Assembly (NCBI RefSeq): GCF_011397635.1
Contig: NC_064756.1
Location: forward strand, 36,434,633-36,498,632
From: Epinephelus fuscoguttatus
Lineage: Eukaryota; Chordata; Actinopteri; Perciformes; Serranidae
Direction of reading: 5' to 3'
Length of the DNA: 64,000 nt
Shown here: piece after piece, positions 35,988 to 49,800 of the stretch
Layout of the letters: the number at the start of each line of letters is the position of its first letter
Position numbering within the stretch: position 1 is the first letter of the stretch
Program-made: the position numbers and the translations under genes
The notes under the pieces: generated by a model
The model's database searches: none
Told to the model about the DNA's origin: nothing
What the model saw: only the letters and a program-made list of their open reading frames with translations

Positions 35988-37493
35988 GTGGGCTGGCATA
36001 CGGAGTAGCTGTGATGCATCTGGCAGACTTTTGTGCAACATGAAGGGATTACATTTCCCCGGCAAAAAAGGAGATCAAGTCATGATGAAAACTAAGTGGG
36101 TAATAAGTCAGATAAGGCTATGTTTTTTTCTTAATGGGTAAGCGATGAGTCAGTGCAGAATGAATTGCTGAAAAGCATTTTACTACAGTTTCCAGTGTGA
36201 CTAAGCCAACTGGAATTTGGGAAGGGAGGTGTCTGATTAGAAAACAGAGGCAAATGAGAAGTTGGGAGCAGGTAATCACTCTCGGTGGAAAGAAAATTAC
36301 TTCAGCAGTATTGCCCAAAAATTTGCCAAAAACATCACAGCTTTAAGAAAACTTTTTTTTTTTTTTTTTTTTTTCCCCCATTTAATATTGGATAAATCCC
36401 TCTATAACGTGTTAAATGGTAATGTGAGTTCTGAGAGAAGTGATTTGGCTGGTGTTTGAAGGACAATTGTTTAAACACTACTATAATAGGTCAAACTCAT
36501 GAAGAAATCCTTTAACCTAGTGTGTATCAAGATGAATTACAGGTCAGGATGTCAAACAAAAACTACACCTGCGAAAATTTGCTTTCTAGTCAGAAGAAAT
36601 CCATGACAACCATTTGTTCAGTTGCAAAAAAAGAAATATCAAGTGTGTGTAATTTAAGGTTATCTGAGTGGTTCTTCTTTGTATCCATCACTTTATCATC
36701 AGTTACATTTCAGTAACCAGTATTTAAAGGTACAGTACATTTACATTTTATTGGTTTATCCTGCATCAGCAGGAAAGACAGTTAGCCCAATCCTTGAATA
36801 TTACTCAGTGGAAAAATGCACAACTCTTAATGCCTCTCAACCACCTGACAGATAAGCCATGACCCATCTGTGGGCAGAAAAGAGTGAAACTAAAGTTTGT
36901 TTTGTCTGAAGTGTTTTCTCTCAGATGTGGTTGCTCTGTAACGGCTACCTGTATAGCCTGGCAGCTCAGAAGGAGTATTTAACGTCTTTTAATAGATGTT
37001 TTTATTCAAAGAGCCTTTACAGTACTGTGATTGTATCCAATACATCCCCATGGCCACTGTAGGTGTCTGTCACTATAGTTAAAGTCACAACCACTAAGCA
37101 GCCGCTTCTGTTGTACAGATATTATCAGTCATTCCCAGCGGGTATATAGACACTGTGTGAGCCACATTGGCTGATGGTAGTCCGAATGGTGCTGATTTCC
37201 ACCCTCTGAACAGTTGTTCAATCATCAGTAGGTCACTTTCTGCTTGTTTTAGTGGGGTCCTCGTGTTTTGTCTGGTTTACATCTGAATGATTGCACTTTT
37301 GTTAATATTATGCATTTCTAAGTCACATGAGTTTGTGTTTTACTCTGTATTTATTACGCAATGGTAACATTACAGGTAAGATTTGTCCATTTTTTTTAAC
37401 CCATAAAATGGAGTACTAGTACATGCTCTGTTATTGTAATATATTGTTTTGAAGAAGAACGCTAAAGAAAAGGTGTTTTAACTGTAACTTAAC

Positions 37494-37496
<3 letters not shown>

Positions 37497-37550
<54 letters not shown>
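37497..37550 (+). repeat. (AT)n microsatellite
   Basis: About 54 bases of AT with one AC interruption, within the sertad3 3' region. Confidence 0.95.
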
Positions 37551-37929
37551 GTTGATCCAGCATTTAAAGCCAACACTGCTGGAATGCGTGACAGGTGAAA
37601 TGCTGAGATAATTTGTTTGAGGACGCACATGATGCCTGTTGGTCAGGTTTTTGTACTTGCTTTCTATGCAAAGGTCATTTTGTAAATAGTTGGGCTGCAG
37701 TTTCAATTTATTTATAAATGGCACATTTTGTTGACAAGATGAGTAATTTAATGTCACACTGTATTTGAAGATTCACTTAAGGTATATTAATGTACCATCA
37801 TGGCAGTTATTTTATTTACATTATTTTTTCTATACATATATTTTAATGGTTATGTTTTTAAATTGAAGGCAGAATGCCTGGACACTGTATCTCTTAAAAA
37901 AAGGCAAATGTGTTTATACTGACATTTTT

Positions 37930-37935
37930 AATAAA
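37930..37935 (+). terminator. sertad3: Candidate polyadenylation signal of sertad3
   Basis: AATAAA followed by ATATGAAAATG and a T-rich stretch. It would give a 3'UTR of about 1.95 kb. Earlier degenerate signals exist, so the call is tentative. Confidence 0.4.
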
Positions 37936-38677
37936 ATATGAAAATGAAATCATACTCTATTTTTTTGTTGAACATCATTTTAATTTTCAGTTGAAAAGCC
38001 TCACATAGGACTGAATGTAGTCTGATACATAGTTATTATAATACATAAAGTACATTTTACAGCATGTCTTTGAAGTGGGTCAGGGGAAAATTGGATGAAA
38101 ACTGAATCCAAACAGTACTGTTGTTGTTTTAACTCTGTCATCTGATGCCATATCTTCATTAATGACCCTGGAAAAACAGCTGCAGTATTTAGAGAATCAT
38201 ATAAGTGAAAGAGCATTTTGTAACAGACTGAATGTCTGCAACCACAAATGTTTCAGTTCTGACTCAACTTCTCCTCCTCCAGTCTGACCCACTACCCTAT
38301 AAAAGACTTCTTAAAGACTTTTAGATCATGTTGGTGTTGCAATAACACCTGATTCAGAAATCTACTAACAATAATACATAAGTGGAGCTGAGCACACCAA
38401 TACCATTTAGAATGTCAGTGAGTTATCGGTTACATAAATCTAAACAAAACAAACAATCTACAGTAGTTCTCATTCCAGTCAGATCCATAATAGACAAGAA
38501 CTGTTGAAATTTAATGTGGATACTTGTAGGCAGCTTCACCCACAGCCAGTCCACACAGTAAGTGAGAGAGCAATCACTTTGTCACATGGTCTTTGTGTCA
38601 ATCTGAAAAACATATTTCAATGCTCTCATACACTTGGTTTGGGACAGATATACACTTCATAACACACTTAATTTCTC

Positions 38678-39226
38678 AAAGGAGCAGTGTGTAGGATTTA
38701 GCAGCATCTAGCAGTGAGGATTGCAGATTGCAACCAGCTTAAAATTTCTGTCATGTGTGAACTCTTGGTTTGGACCCCTTCAGTGTTCATTGTTCAGGAG
38801 ATTTTAACTGGGAGCCGAATTATCTGCAGAGGCCTCTTCCTCTCCAAAACAAATGGAACCCCTGATTTAAACCTGTAAAAACACTGAATAAAGCAGTGTC
38901 GCGTTAAAAATCTGTGTATTCATACACTGTTAGGCTCATTGTGGAGGCGCTGTGAACTTTGGTGGCCGACGTTCCACCCCAAATGGCCCTAACTGGACCC
39001 TGTGTTTTGGTCTATTCTGGGCTACTGTAAACCTGAAACCTGATGGTGCAACATAGTGGAGTCAGTGAATGAGGACCATGATTCATTGTATAGCTATTAA
39101 TGGCTCATTCTAAGGTAACATAAGCACAATGATTCTGATTTTCAGGTTATTACACACAAAAGAAAACATACTTATTATATTTAACTTCTGCCAATATCTC
39201 TCCCTAAATCCTACACACTGACTGGA
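38678..39226 (+). repeat. TGTAGGATTT element downstream of kcnk6
   Basis: The left end is AAAGGAGCAGTGTGTAGGAT, then TTAGCAGCATCTAGCAGTGA. The right end is CCTAAATCCTACACACTGAC. It fills part of the spacer between the convergent ends of sertad3 and kcnk6. Confidence 0.7.
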
Positions 39227-39483
39227 AGTTTAAGGAAATTAGAAACTGACCCAGTGTATGTATTCTGCTCTCAGGTCACATACCCTTGAGAAAAACATTA
39301 TTGCTGGGTGTTGTGTACCGACAACTTCAAATTTTAATTGTAAAACTCACACATTGGTATGTCTGAACTTCAAAACTACACAAGACACGTACATTTAATT
39401 TTTTGCTGGATGAGTTTACAGTACAAACTATCAAGACAAGCGGGACATGCTTATAAAAACAAACATGATAATACAATCAAAAG

Positions 39484-39500
39484 TTTATTTTCAATTTATT
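39484..39500 (-). terminator. kcnk6: Polyadenylation signals of kcnk6
   Basis: Two minus-strand AATAAA hexamers, at 39489-39484 and 39500-39495, lie about 1.36 kb after the kcnk6 stop codon. The stretch between (39500-40857) shows no other gene and reads as 3'UTR. No transcript evidence is available. Confidence 0.45.
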
Positions 39501-40857
39501 CTTGTCCAATGTGAATCCACGTTGAACTGATATTATTAAAGTACAACAACAGCCACCAACATGGACAGAGTCAACTTATGTTACAGTATCAGGATATAAT
39601 TAACCTATTTATAAACTACAACTTTGACAGTAAAATAAACAATAACTGGTGTGAACATTAAAGTGCATTTCATGCATGTGTTCATGATCTTTAAATCACA
39701 CAGAACATGTTGCATTTGACAAGTAACATTTGGTTTCCCACTGAAATTAACCACTTCTTCATTCACCAAAATTACACATTTTTTTTTAAATTTACAGTCA
39801 ATTTCTTTTCTCCTCCTCAATCCCTCTAGTCCAACCCTTTGACCCTATTTATCACTGCTTTGGAGGTGAAGTAACATGTTGTGCTACATACATGTAGACA
39901 CCAGGGGGCAGCACCATAAAGGAGGACAGCCCATGTCCTGAGGCAAACACAGAGCTCATCTGTGGTTTCTGTTGTTCGAGGCTGACCCAGACACAAGAAA
40001 GTCACTACTTTCACACAGACAATCTGACTGAAACATAAAGCACATCCCAGTCAAATTCCTGAGTGTTTTAAATGCGTAAGTGTAAGTCCAATGTGACCTT
40101 TACTTGAGGGAGTTATCTAAAGTTGTAATGGATTCACTTGTCATTTCACCGCAGTTGTGATCATTCATTCTTATGAAGATGAATTCAAGTGGTGCAAAAG
40201 TGGATAATGGCCATTCCTGGCTCTAAGTATGACTGGATGGTCTGGTCAATGATAGATTTTCATAAAAGCTGAAATGGCAAGTGCATCCAAAGATTGTGTT
40301 TGCCACCAATATTTAAATTCTCCACAATTAAATACCATATTTGTAATTCTTAAACTAAAAACTTAAACCTGTGGCAACAAAAGCAATGTGACATAAATGC
40401 ATGCAAGACAAAAGTGATCTGAAAACAACCAACCATGTATCAAAAGTTCTTGCTCCGTAGCCCTTCATGTGCTATCCTGAGGCTGTGGACACAGCAGCCA
40501 AGCTTGCATGGTGAACACACCACAGTTACACCAGTGTTGAGGAAGAAAACATCTGTTATCACATCATTTAGCCAAGGCGGGTTGCCCTAGTCAAGTCAGG
40601 ATAGTCCCTTCATATGTGCAGAAAGCAGTGTGTATTAATAACCACTCACAAATAGTTTGGCAGTCGTTGGCTGAATCTTAAAACTCATCTTACTTCCTCA
40701 TTATTGTTTGTGGTCTCCTCTGCACATTTGTAACAAGGAGACTAAGGAGAACAAAATGAAAAAATTAAGACAAGAATTCAGATTCAGCCCAAAAGTCTGG
40801 GTGCCAGAGGTAGAGCTTCTCTTTTCTTTTCTCTGCCCCCCGCCCCACCACCACAGG

Positions 40858-43800
40858 TCAACCTGTGTTGATGGTGTTGTATGAGGGCTGTGATCCTGGC
40901 TCCAGGGGCTTACTGGACTCTTTTTCTGTCAGGTATTGGGGCGTTTGATCTTCAGATTTTGCCTCCACAATGGGCTCCCTGTCTTCTTCCTGGTCTGAAT
41001 CCTCACAACGCGGCAGCTGCAGGAAGGTGGTCAGGCCGTGCAGGTCAGCCATTTTGTGGAAGGTGCGCAGCAGGAGGTACATCATCATCAGACCCACGAA
41101 CAGGTAGACTGGAGAGAGGGGAAGAGAGACAAGGGTCACAGCGGGTCATTAATTCAACAGAAAGATGTGCGTCTCCATTTTTGCAAAAATCTTTACCTGA
41201 GGCTGACTTTTGCCTATTTATGAAATATTTGATGCATCAGAAGGTTTGGAAGAATGGCTAGGAGTGATTCTCCTCAAATACACCATCATCCTATGTAAGT
41301 GACAGGTGTATGTAATGGCACACCTCAAACATAGACACCTGAACTTTAAAATTGTTCAAATGCCCATTAAAGGTCTACAACATGCCGAAACAGGGTAGAG
41401 GAAAACTGATTTGCTTTATTGCTTTCAATCACCTGGTCCAGGAGAGGAAGAGACCTCGGTGGATGATTCAGTCTCTGGTAAAACCCTCCTGAAGGAATTT
41501 TAACCAGGAGAAGTTTCAGCTGGTTGCAATCTGAAATTTTTGCTGCTAGATGCAACTAAATCCCCCCAAATCTTATAAAACTGGACCTTTAATGTATAGG
41601 ATTCTCCCCTTTGACACTATGTATGTATATATGTACTGTATGTATGTTCAGTATGATTGTCTGTACAAAACTGGCGTGAGAGTTAGAAAAAAATAGTTTG
41701 TTTCACCGGGTTCATTTGCAACTTTGGAGAACAATAAAGTCTAACAATATCAAAGTTGTCTTTCCATGTTGTATCTACCACACAATTCTGTTGTCTGGTG
41801 TAATATGAGCATTACAGTCTCACAGAACTGCTGGCATGGCTGTTAACACCAGCTGAAGATGGTATGTGATTACAGGTGGAACACACTGTGGTCCATTTGG
41901 TCACACCAGTGTGCCACTTGTTACGTGCGGAGAGCAGGGAAAGCCCCTTAAATGTGATGAGAATCTGTGACAAAGTCTGAATCTTTTTTCCCACAGCTTT
42001 TAAGTACAGAGATCTTTACCATTTGGTTTCAGCCACATAAAGCCATCTAACATATATGTTTATTCAGTCTAAATTTGTTGCAATGCTGTTGGTACGTGTG
42101 GCAATTTATTTACATGCCGCACAGAGCAGTCATTGCAAATCAGCATACTGTAAGCTGTACGTGCCATTTTGTGTACCATATAGAAATGAAGTAGGCCAGG
42201 TCAAGTTAGAGCACATGCATAGAGCACCCTCTGTCCACACCCAGGAGGGATGTGAAGGTGTCAATGACTTGAACAGAATGAAATTAAAGAAAATCAGATA
42301 TGAAATATGTATAAAAAATTGTGACAATCGCAGAGAAAAGAAAGACAGAGGAAACTACCTTTTTATCAGGTCTATTCTTTACAAGTTGTTTTTAAGAGTC
42401 TACTTGGTACATGACTGCTTAAGCTCTTAAGATGTGGCCAGCAAAGAGCTATGGAATTACTGTCAGAGTCTGACATACACTGGACCATGGACAGGAAGTG
42501 CTTTTTATAAATCCATTTCACCCAAAACGAGGACAAAAGTGCCCTCAAGTTAGTGGCAGAGGTGAAAAACAAAATCTGCTCAACATTTGTTATTTCTGCT
42601 CTGATTCCTGTTTGCATCAAAGGAAAGCTAAATGGGTTTCTTCTGTTACATGTATGCACTAAACTGCTCCACATAACCACAGAGTTCAGGTCATGGACAA
42701 TGGCCTCTCACTATACAGGGAGGCCAACTCTTCAAGAAAAACAGTATAGGATTACAGAGGCCTCTGCTCCACGACTTTACAGTCACTGTGACAAGTGTAC
42801 AGTAAGTGGAGCAGAGGAAATCCCAGGGGAAAATTATTTTAAGCTTTTGTCCTTAATGTTTTTCTACCTACAGGTTAAGTAAGCAAGATTTAGGACTTAC
42901 AAAAAAAAAAAAAAAAAAGTAATGCAATCTGCAACTGTGAAGCGTTCAGCAGCATGAAAAACAGAACATGAGTGGAAGGACTTTGACTGTCCAAACTACC
43001 ATCTCATAATATTTGCTCTTCAGTGACTCTCAATACTGTGCTCTCAGTAAAAAGGGCTTAAAACAGCAGTTTTGAACTTTAAAGGGAGTTTCAAAATGTT
43101 TGTGTTCTTTGCACTGCATAACTTTAGATCAGAAGATGCTTTTATTGCTTAACAAGATTTGAAACCTCCACTGCCTTCTCTATCAAAATGATAGCTGGTA
43201 ATGAGTGAATCGTATTGTAAAGAAATGTCAAAACACTTACTAAAGGTTGGCCCTTGTTTTTCACTTACAGCAGGAAATGTGTTTTTACAGGAACGTATGC
43301 ACATATAATCAGTTTTAGCGCTTGAGCTGGGAAAACAACACCAGTTTCAGGAGATGTCACATCAGGCCACATCTTGCAGTCGGTCACTAATCCTCCTTAG
43401 AAACCTGCAGGGACTGAGTTGGTTAATCTGACTCGACCTACTTCATTATTATATAATACAGCATGTGGGACGGGGAAACAACACAGCTGCACCGTGTGAA
43501 CTGCTGGGCCCCCTTCCAAAGTGAAGTCAAGGGATTAGCTGAGGACACGACAGAGAAAAATAGCAGCACCTACCACTGTGTCCACCTGAGAGCATAAAAA
43601 TCAAACATGAAATCCTTCTGATTTAAGACAATACAGGGGAGATACTGTGTATCAGTAAAAAGATGCGTGTCCTGAATGGACACAGAAACCATATGTTCAT
43701 CACCAAAAGATGTGTTTACAGTAAAAAGTATTTTTAGGTGGAACATTTCTTGTTTGTCAGTCAAATCACTGCTGGGGAACGGGCAAAACGAAAATGAAAT

Positions 43801-46800
43801 GCAGCATTCACTCTTTGTTTTTCAGTCCTGAATAGAGGAGACCACAGTGTTTGTCAGATATTCACCATCGAGCTCTCTGACTGAGACCACAGAGGAACAA
43901 AACAACAGCATGGCTACTTTTGGCCAAAAAGGTCATTCCAACCCTGATTCAATTACAGAGGAAACACCCTGACAGACTGAAAAACAAGAGCACGACTGTG
44001 AAAATAACCTCCATCATGTGACAGTGAAGTCTCAATCTAAAACAAGAACAAAGAACCGCTGGGACCCAGTACAGGGTTTTATGAAGAAGCACATTTACAA
44101 GGTGCAACACTGTTGTAAATGATACCACAACCACATTTATTCTGTTGCTTATTTCACAGATTATATAAATGGCATATCCTTTAAATCAGATATGAGAATT
44201 TGAGTTATATTGCCCAAATATACTGCATTTCAAATATTTTCAAGCTGACACTGGCTTCTAATAGTTTAAATAGCACATAGACATTATTTTGTCAAGATGT
44301 AGCTTTGCAGTGGGGATGAAATGACGTGAATCAACATCATGACTCACTGAGTAAGAGAGATTAAAGATGACTCACAAGACATGGTTGCCAGAATTATGAT
44401 AAAATCAGCTTCTAATATGGGAAATACACTCTATATATAGCACAGTTTCATTCACCATTTTGAGTCAACAGCCATGATAGCAGCTCTGTGAGGCTACACT
44501 TAGGTCCACTGGGTGCTGTGACCTCAATGCTAACATCAGCATGCTAAAATGCTCACAATGGCAATGATAATATGTTAACCAGGTAATTTTCATTGTGACT
44601 GCTGTCTTATTTTGCCATGGTAGCATTTGCAAATCAGCATTAAATACAAAACACAGCAGCTATTGAAATGATCACTGGTGTGACAAGTATTTAGTCATAC
44701 AGCAATGTAATTCTATTTTTTGGGAATTTGACTGATGGTGGCACTAGATCCGGCAGAGAATCTCAACCTCATGGTGCCTTTAGGGGATCACCAAAGTCAT
44801 GAGGATTTATTCTCTGGAGAACATAAATCTACACAATTTCATAGCAATAAGTGGATTCATTCATTCATTCACTATTTTGGGGACCGATTTATCATTTCAG
44901 TCATTTTTCTATCAAAATAATGATAACATGGGTAATATTTTCTGGTTCCAGGTTCTTAAATGACAGAAGCTTTTCACTGTCATACATATTTCTCAACTGA
45001 ATGGCTTTGGGTTTTGGGTTATTGGTTGAACAAACAAAGACATCTAAAGACAACTTGGTCACTTTGGATGTTTTCACACTATTTCATTTAAAAGGTACAC
45101 TTTACTTGCTTACTGGAAATACAACTTTCAAACTTGGCCCCTCCTCCTCGGCTCAACGAGACTCAGAGAGCAGCAAAAAGGGGTTGAAGCAAGCGAGAGA
45201 GTGAATGAAGGGAGGGTGCGGTGTTAATGAGAACAAAACAGTGAATCAGAGATATGAAACATTATTTTCTTAATGTTTTATGGTGGTTATGTTCTAAAGC
45301 TCAAATAAACACCCCCACATCTCCTCACAGCCCTGCAGGAAGGTGCTGCAATGGCAGACTTTGTGTGAATTTTAGCTGAAGCATATGCTTCATCCTGCTT
45401 GGCATCTCTGCATGCGCACCCTCGATCAGACAGACCTGCAGCTCATATCCACAGAGCAAAGGAGAGAGACAGAGACAGCGGTGTAACCCGGTTTTTATAG
45501 AGTCCTGACCTAACGCTGATGTTGGCTGGAGGCTACACACCACTACCTAAAGGCTGACATCCAGAAACATCCTGGACAAACCAATTTAAGAAGAAAATAA
45601 GAAAATAGAGGCAGAGGGCAGGTTCTCTGCAGATACAGACACCAATACACACTGTTGGTGGGTTATAAGCATGGATGGATTACTGAGCAGGCCTACCCAA
45701 GGGCCCAAAGTGTCAAGGGTCCTCCTGGACTTCACCTGCAAAATGTCACTCAAATTAACACATAACAAGCAGGAAGAGAGTCAAAATGGCCGCAAAGAGA
45801 TCCAAAAGAGCTACAAAGACACACAAAATGGCTACAAAGAGACACAATACAACTACAAAGACACAAAATGACCAAAAAAGACACAAATATACCTAAAAGA
45901 GACAAAAAACAACTACAAAGAGACTAAAATAAAATAAGAGCCTAAAAAGCCAGCACAAAGTCTGCCTGTCTTGCTGCTCTGTAGAAGAGGTGGTGGGGGC
46001 CCTTTTGCATGTTTGTGCCTAGGGGCCCATTTTTACATAATCCGTCCATGACAAAAAGTGATGATTGGGAGGGATTACTTTTGTGTCTATATATATTGTT
46101 TGTATTTTTTAAATGAAAACCCTGCATAGCATGCTTTTAATAGACACAGATGAACAGATTTATCAATAATGAGAGAAAAATTGCTGGCTGCAGCCCTGCA
46201 GTAATTTATTTCAGATATTTTCAGATACTTCAGTCTGGCCAAAGTAGTGGACTGACCAAATAACAGACTGACAGAGCCACCCACAGAGTCGTGCCAAACA
46301 TTGCAGTCAGAGTGCTGCTAAATTTACTCTAAAAGCTTATTTAAAAAAACAAACATATCAAAAGCCACTAATGCTTCTGACATAATTTCATCCTTTTCCA
46401 TTAAATTCTCTGCAAAGTTTGATTAACAATGAGCAATGCAGAAGTCTGTACTTCAATTTCCAGACAGCTAAAAGATAACTCAGAAAGCAGTTCCATTTCT
46501 GAGGCACCTACTTCTCAACCCCTGACTTGCTCTTGAGAAAAGAGAAGCAGTGTGAGGTTCTACCTCTCACATCAGAGGTGAGAATGAAGTCTGCAAGCAC
46601 GGCTGCAAAGGTCAGCTTAACTCCTCAGAGCAGGATGGCATAACAACCATCCTGGAAATATGAGCTTTAAAACTTTTCTCTTAAATTCTCTCAAGAATTT
46701 TTTTTTCAAATCAACTATAGTTCTTCCTCTGGGGTCCTTTATGAAAAACAGTTTACACACATCAGCATAACACAATCTGCACTGACATGTCATAACCCTG

Positions 46801-49800
46801 CCAATGTCTTTCCTTTCATTATATCCAGTTTATGCTTTAAAAGCTGTTTTTTCACGACACTGCATCTCGCCTGCTTTCCTCGCGTAACAATAAAAAAAAA
46901 ACAGATCAAGATGAGGAGGAGTTTCTGTAGCAGAGAGATGAGAATTGAGTGTGATGGTCTGTCATCTCTGTGCCTCTGCAGACCACCACACTGTCAGGTT
47001 AGACAGATATTCTGGGGAACCTGCTTTCATCTACAGCTCTGCAGGCATGTCAAAGCTCTATGTGACCCTCACAGGACAAAACCACACCAGATCAATGCAA
47101 GTCATGTGACCACTGGTAGTTTTCATCTTAACATTCCCACAAGTGCAGTGGATTTTATACTCTTAGTCACTAACAAAAACAATAACAGGGTAGAAATCTG
47201 AAAATATCACAATGACCCTGTGTGTGTTCAAACTGTCTTTTAAATGACATGTCACTGTTTTAAGGTGTAAAAACACCTGGTCATATTGATGAGGATTAGG
47301 AGATCTGATTTATATTGGTAAACTATCTGAATACATAATCATTTCCACAGGATGAATTGGAGGCTGCCAACTTTTCCACCTCAGCCAGATGCAAATCAAC
47401 TGCAATAGTCAGCTTTTATTTTCATACAGAAAAGATAATGTTACTTAGTGCACCAAAAAGGTACACTACTATTGTTTATCTGTATGCTATTTTAAGCTAT
47501 AAATGGTTCAGTTTAGTTACAGGTTTGGTCTGTTTAAAATCCAGTTAGCTCCTGGGTGTTTATTTAGCTGTTAAGATTTGAAATACTGTGGAGTACCCTG
47601 TGGAGTTTTCCTGCAAACAAGTAAGTTGGTTTACATTAGGTGTTACTCACCAAAACCATCAGTGTGTATTCTTAAGGCCTAACAAATTATTTCTTTCTGA
47701 ATAAGACATTTGCAAAGCATCTTTTCAAGTAAATCTTAAATCTTGCTTTCTTTAAATCACCTGACACTTAATGGAATAGTGTGAAACCATTAGCGGGGTG
47801 GTGCATGATGTCACCTGCGTGCACGTGTGTCCTCTTGTACAAGCACTAGACAAACAATATATGCACTCAGAAAAGAAAAAAAAAAACAAAAAAAAAAAAA
47901 CAACTCTTAGGTCAGAAACACCAGAGTGCATATTCAATGCAAACATTCACATCGCTGCACAAGCTATTGTGTTAGTTAAATCCAAACGCTAAAAAGTGGC
48001 GCCTCTCTACTGTAGCACACAAAGTGCTTTATATGCCTCTTATTTACCTATACCAACACACCAATGAGAGTCTGCCATGCAAAGCCCACCAACATGAGGA
48101 CAGGAACTGAACAAACAACCCTGCTATCAAGAGCCAACCCACAGCAGCCCAGGTATATCTGCTTTAAAAGGATAGTTAGGATTTTTTAAGTGGGGTTGTA
48201 TGCATTACCTATCCATAGTCAGTGTATTACATACAGAAGATGTCAGTCGACACACCCTGAGTTTGAGAAGCAGGCTGGAGTCCAACATGGAAGCTAAGAA
48301 ATACCCTGCTGTTGACAGATGCAGCAGGAACATGTATTGTAGCCACCTAAAAAGCTCGATGACTGAGATGAATGACAGACTTGGGATGAAACCAGACCAA
48401 TCAAATAGGAGGAGGGCAGGACTGACAACACACTTTACAGACTTAATCGTTTTTACTTGTATAATTTTCCCTGTATATTACACAGACCTCAACTGTTTGT
48501 TTACACAACACGTGTTTAAATTTCTGTCATCCAAGTGTGCTTGCAAGGTCATGAAAGTGGGTAACGTCTGGTATTTGTCAGTATTTTCCAACATGTCTAT
48601 GGTAAATTTCATGTGTGAGTGAGACGCACACGTGAAAATACCGGTATGCATTTTAAACTAATTTGTTTGCTCAGTAAACAGGTGCTGATATCTATGTCAT
48701 TATGTTCCAGATCACGATGAGACAACACCTTCTTATCAAACATACTGCAGATGACCAAGCCTTAAAAAGCCTTAAAAAGGAGGAAGTGTGTGAGTCTGGC
48801 ACTGTGACTGTAAAAACATCCAGACTGAATTTTAAATGAGTTAAAGCAAATGTCACAAAAAAAGAGTAATTGGAAAATCAGTGCTTGCCTTATAATTTAC
48901 ATGACAATGGTATGATCAGAAACTAGAATTACAGCTTCACAGCTGTATGCTTGTGCAAACCAGTCAAGCTGCAGTTACAGTTCACATCCATGTCTGTGAA
49001 AACATGAAGGCTTCTTACACATCTCCACCCCGGCAACGCCCAAGATCTGTAAGATCAGCACAGCTTCAAAGTGGGCACCCAACATGAGCGTCACCAATAA
49101 AGTAGAAGAAGTTCACCTTCTGGATATACAACATCATCACTTCATCATTAACCTATTAGACGTTTGTCTAACTGGATGCAGTTTTTGGAAAAAGTTAAAA
49201 AAAAAAAATACATAAAAAGACACACTAGACAAAAGTAAGCTGACTGAACTAATGTGGAGACACTGCCGTGCTGATATTACCCTGCCAGTTTCAATGGAAT
49301 GCAATGTGAAGGAGTTAGTGTTTCGCTCATCTTAAAAAATGTGGATGTTCTGGCTTTATGGGTATAGTTTGACTGCACTGTAGTTGGATGATGGACAAAT
49401 GCCATTATGATCTACAGAAGATGTAATAACAACTACACTCACCCATGACAGCGACCTGGTAAAGCGCCCTGTACTTCTGCCCAGGCTGTGTCCCCGGAAC
49501 AAAATCTCCCAGTCCGATGGTGCACAGCGAGATGAAGCAGAAGTAGATGCCATCCAAGAATGTCCAGGACAGCTCCACTGCACTGAACACAGCCGCTGGC
49601 GCCACAAAGAAGCACAACACCACCAGTACCAGCAGCAACACGAAGTGGACAACAGTGGCCGGCCGCGGCTCCATGCCTGAACGCTGCAGGAGGCCGACAG
49701 GAGCGAGGACCAGAGGGTACATGATCCTCTGGACGCAGGCGGTGAGCACCAGCATGGTGAAGGGGACTCCTATCAGGGCGTAGAGGATGGAGAAAGCTTT

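Larger units (their letters stand above)
41109..49442 (-). other. kcnk6 intron 2
   Basis: It begins after the GTGAGT donor at 49442 and ends at the CTCTCCAG acceptor at 41109. Contents are the repeats at 41369, 44450, 45330-46135 and 48165. I saw no embedded gene. Confidence 0.8.

Noticed and set aside
45780-45950. Regularly spaced short repeats considered as a CRISPR array
   Set aside because: Units are degenerate, directly adjacent without unique spacers, and lie in a vertebrate intron.
48200-48622. 140-codon plus frame in kcnk6 intron 2
   Set aside because: It lies in a dispersed repeat and has no domain.
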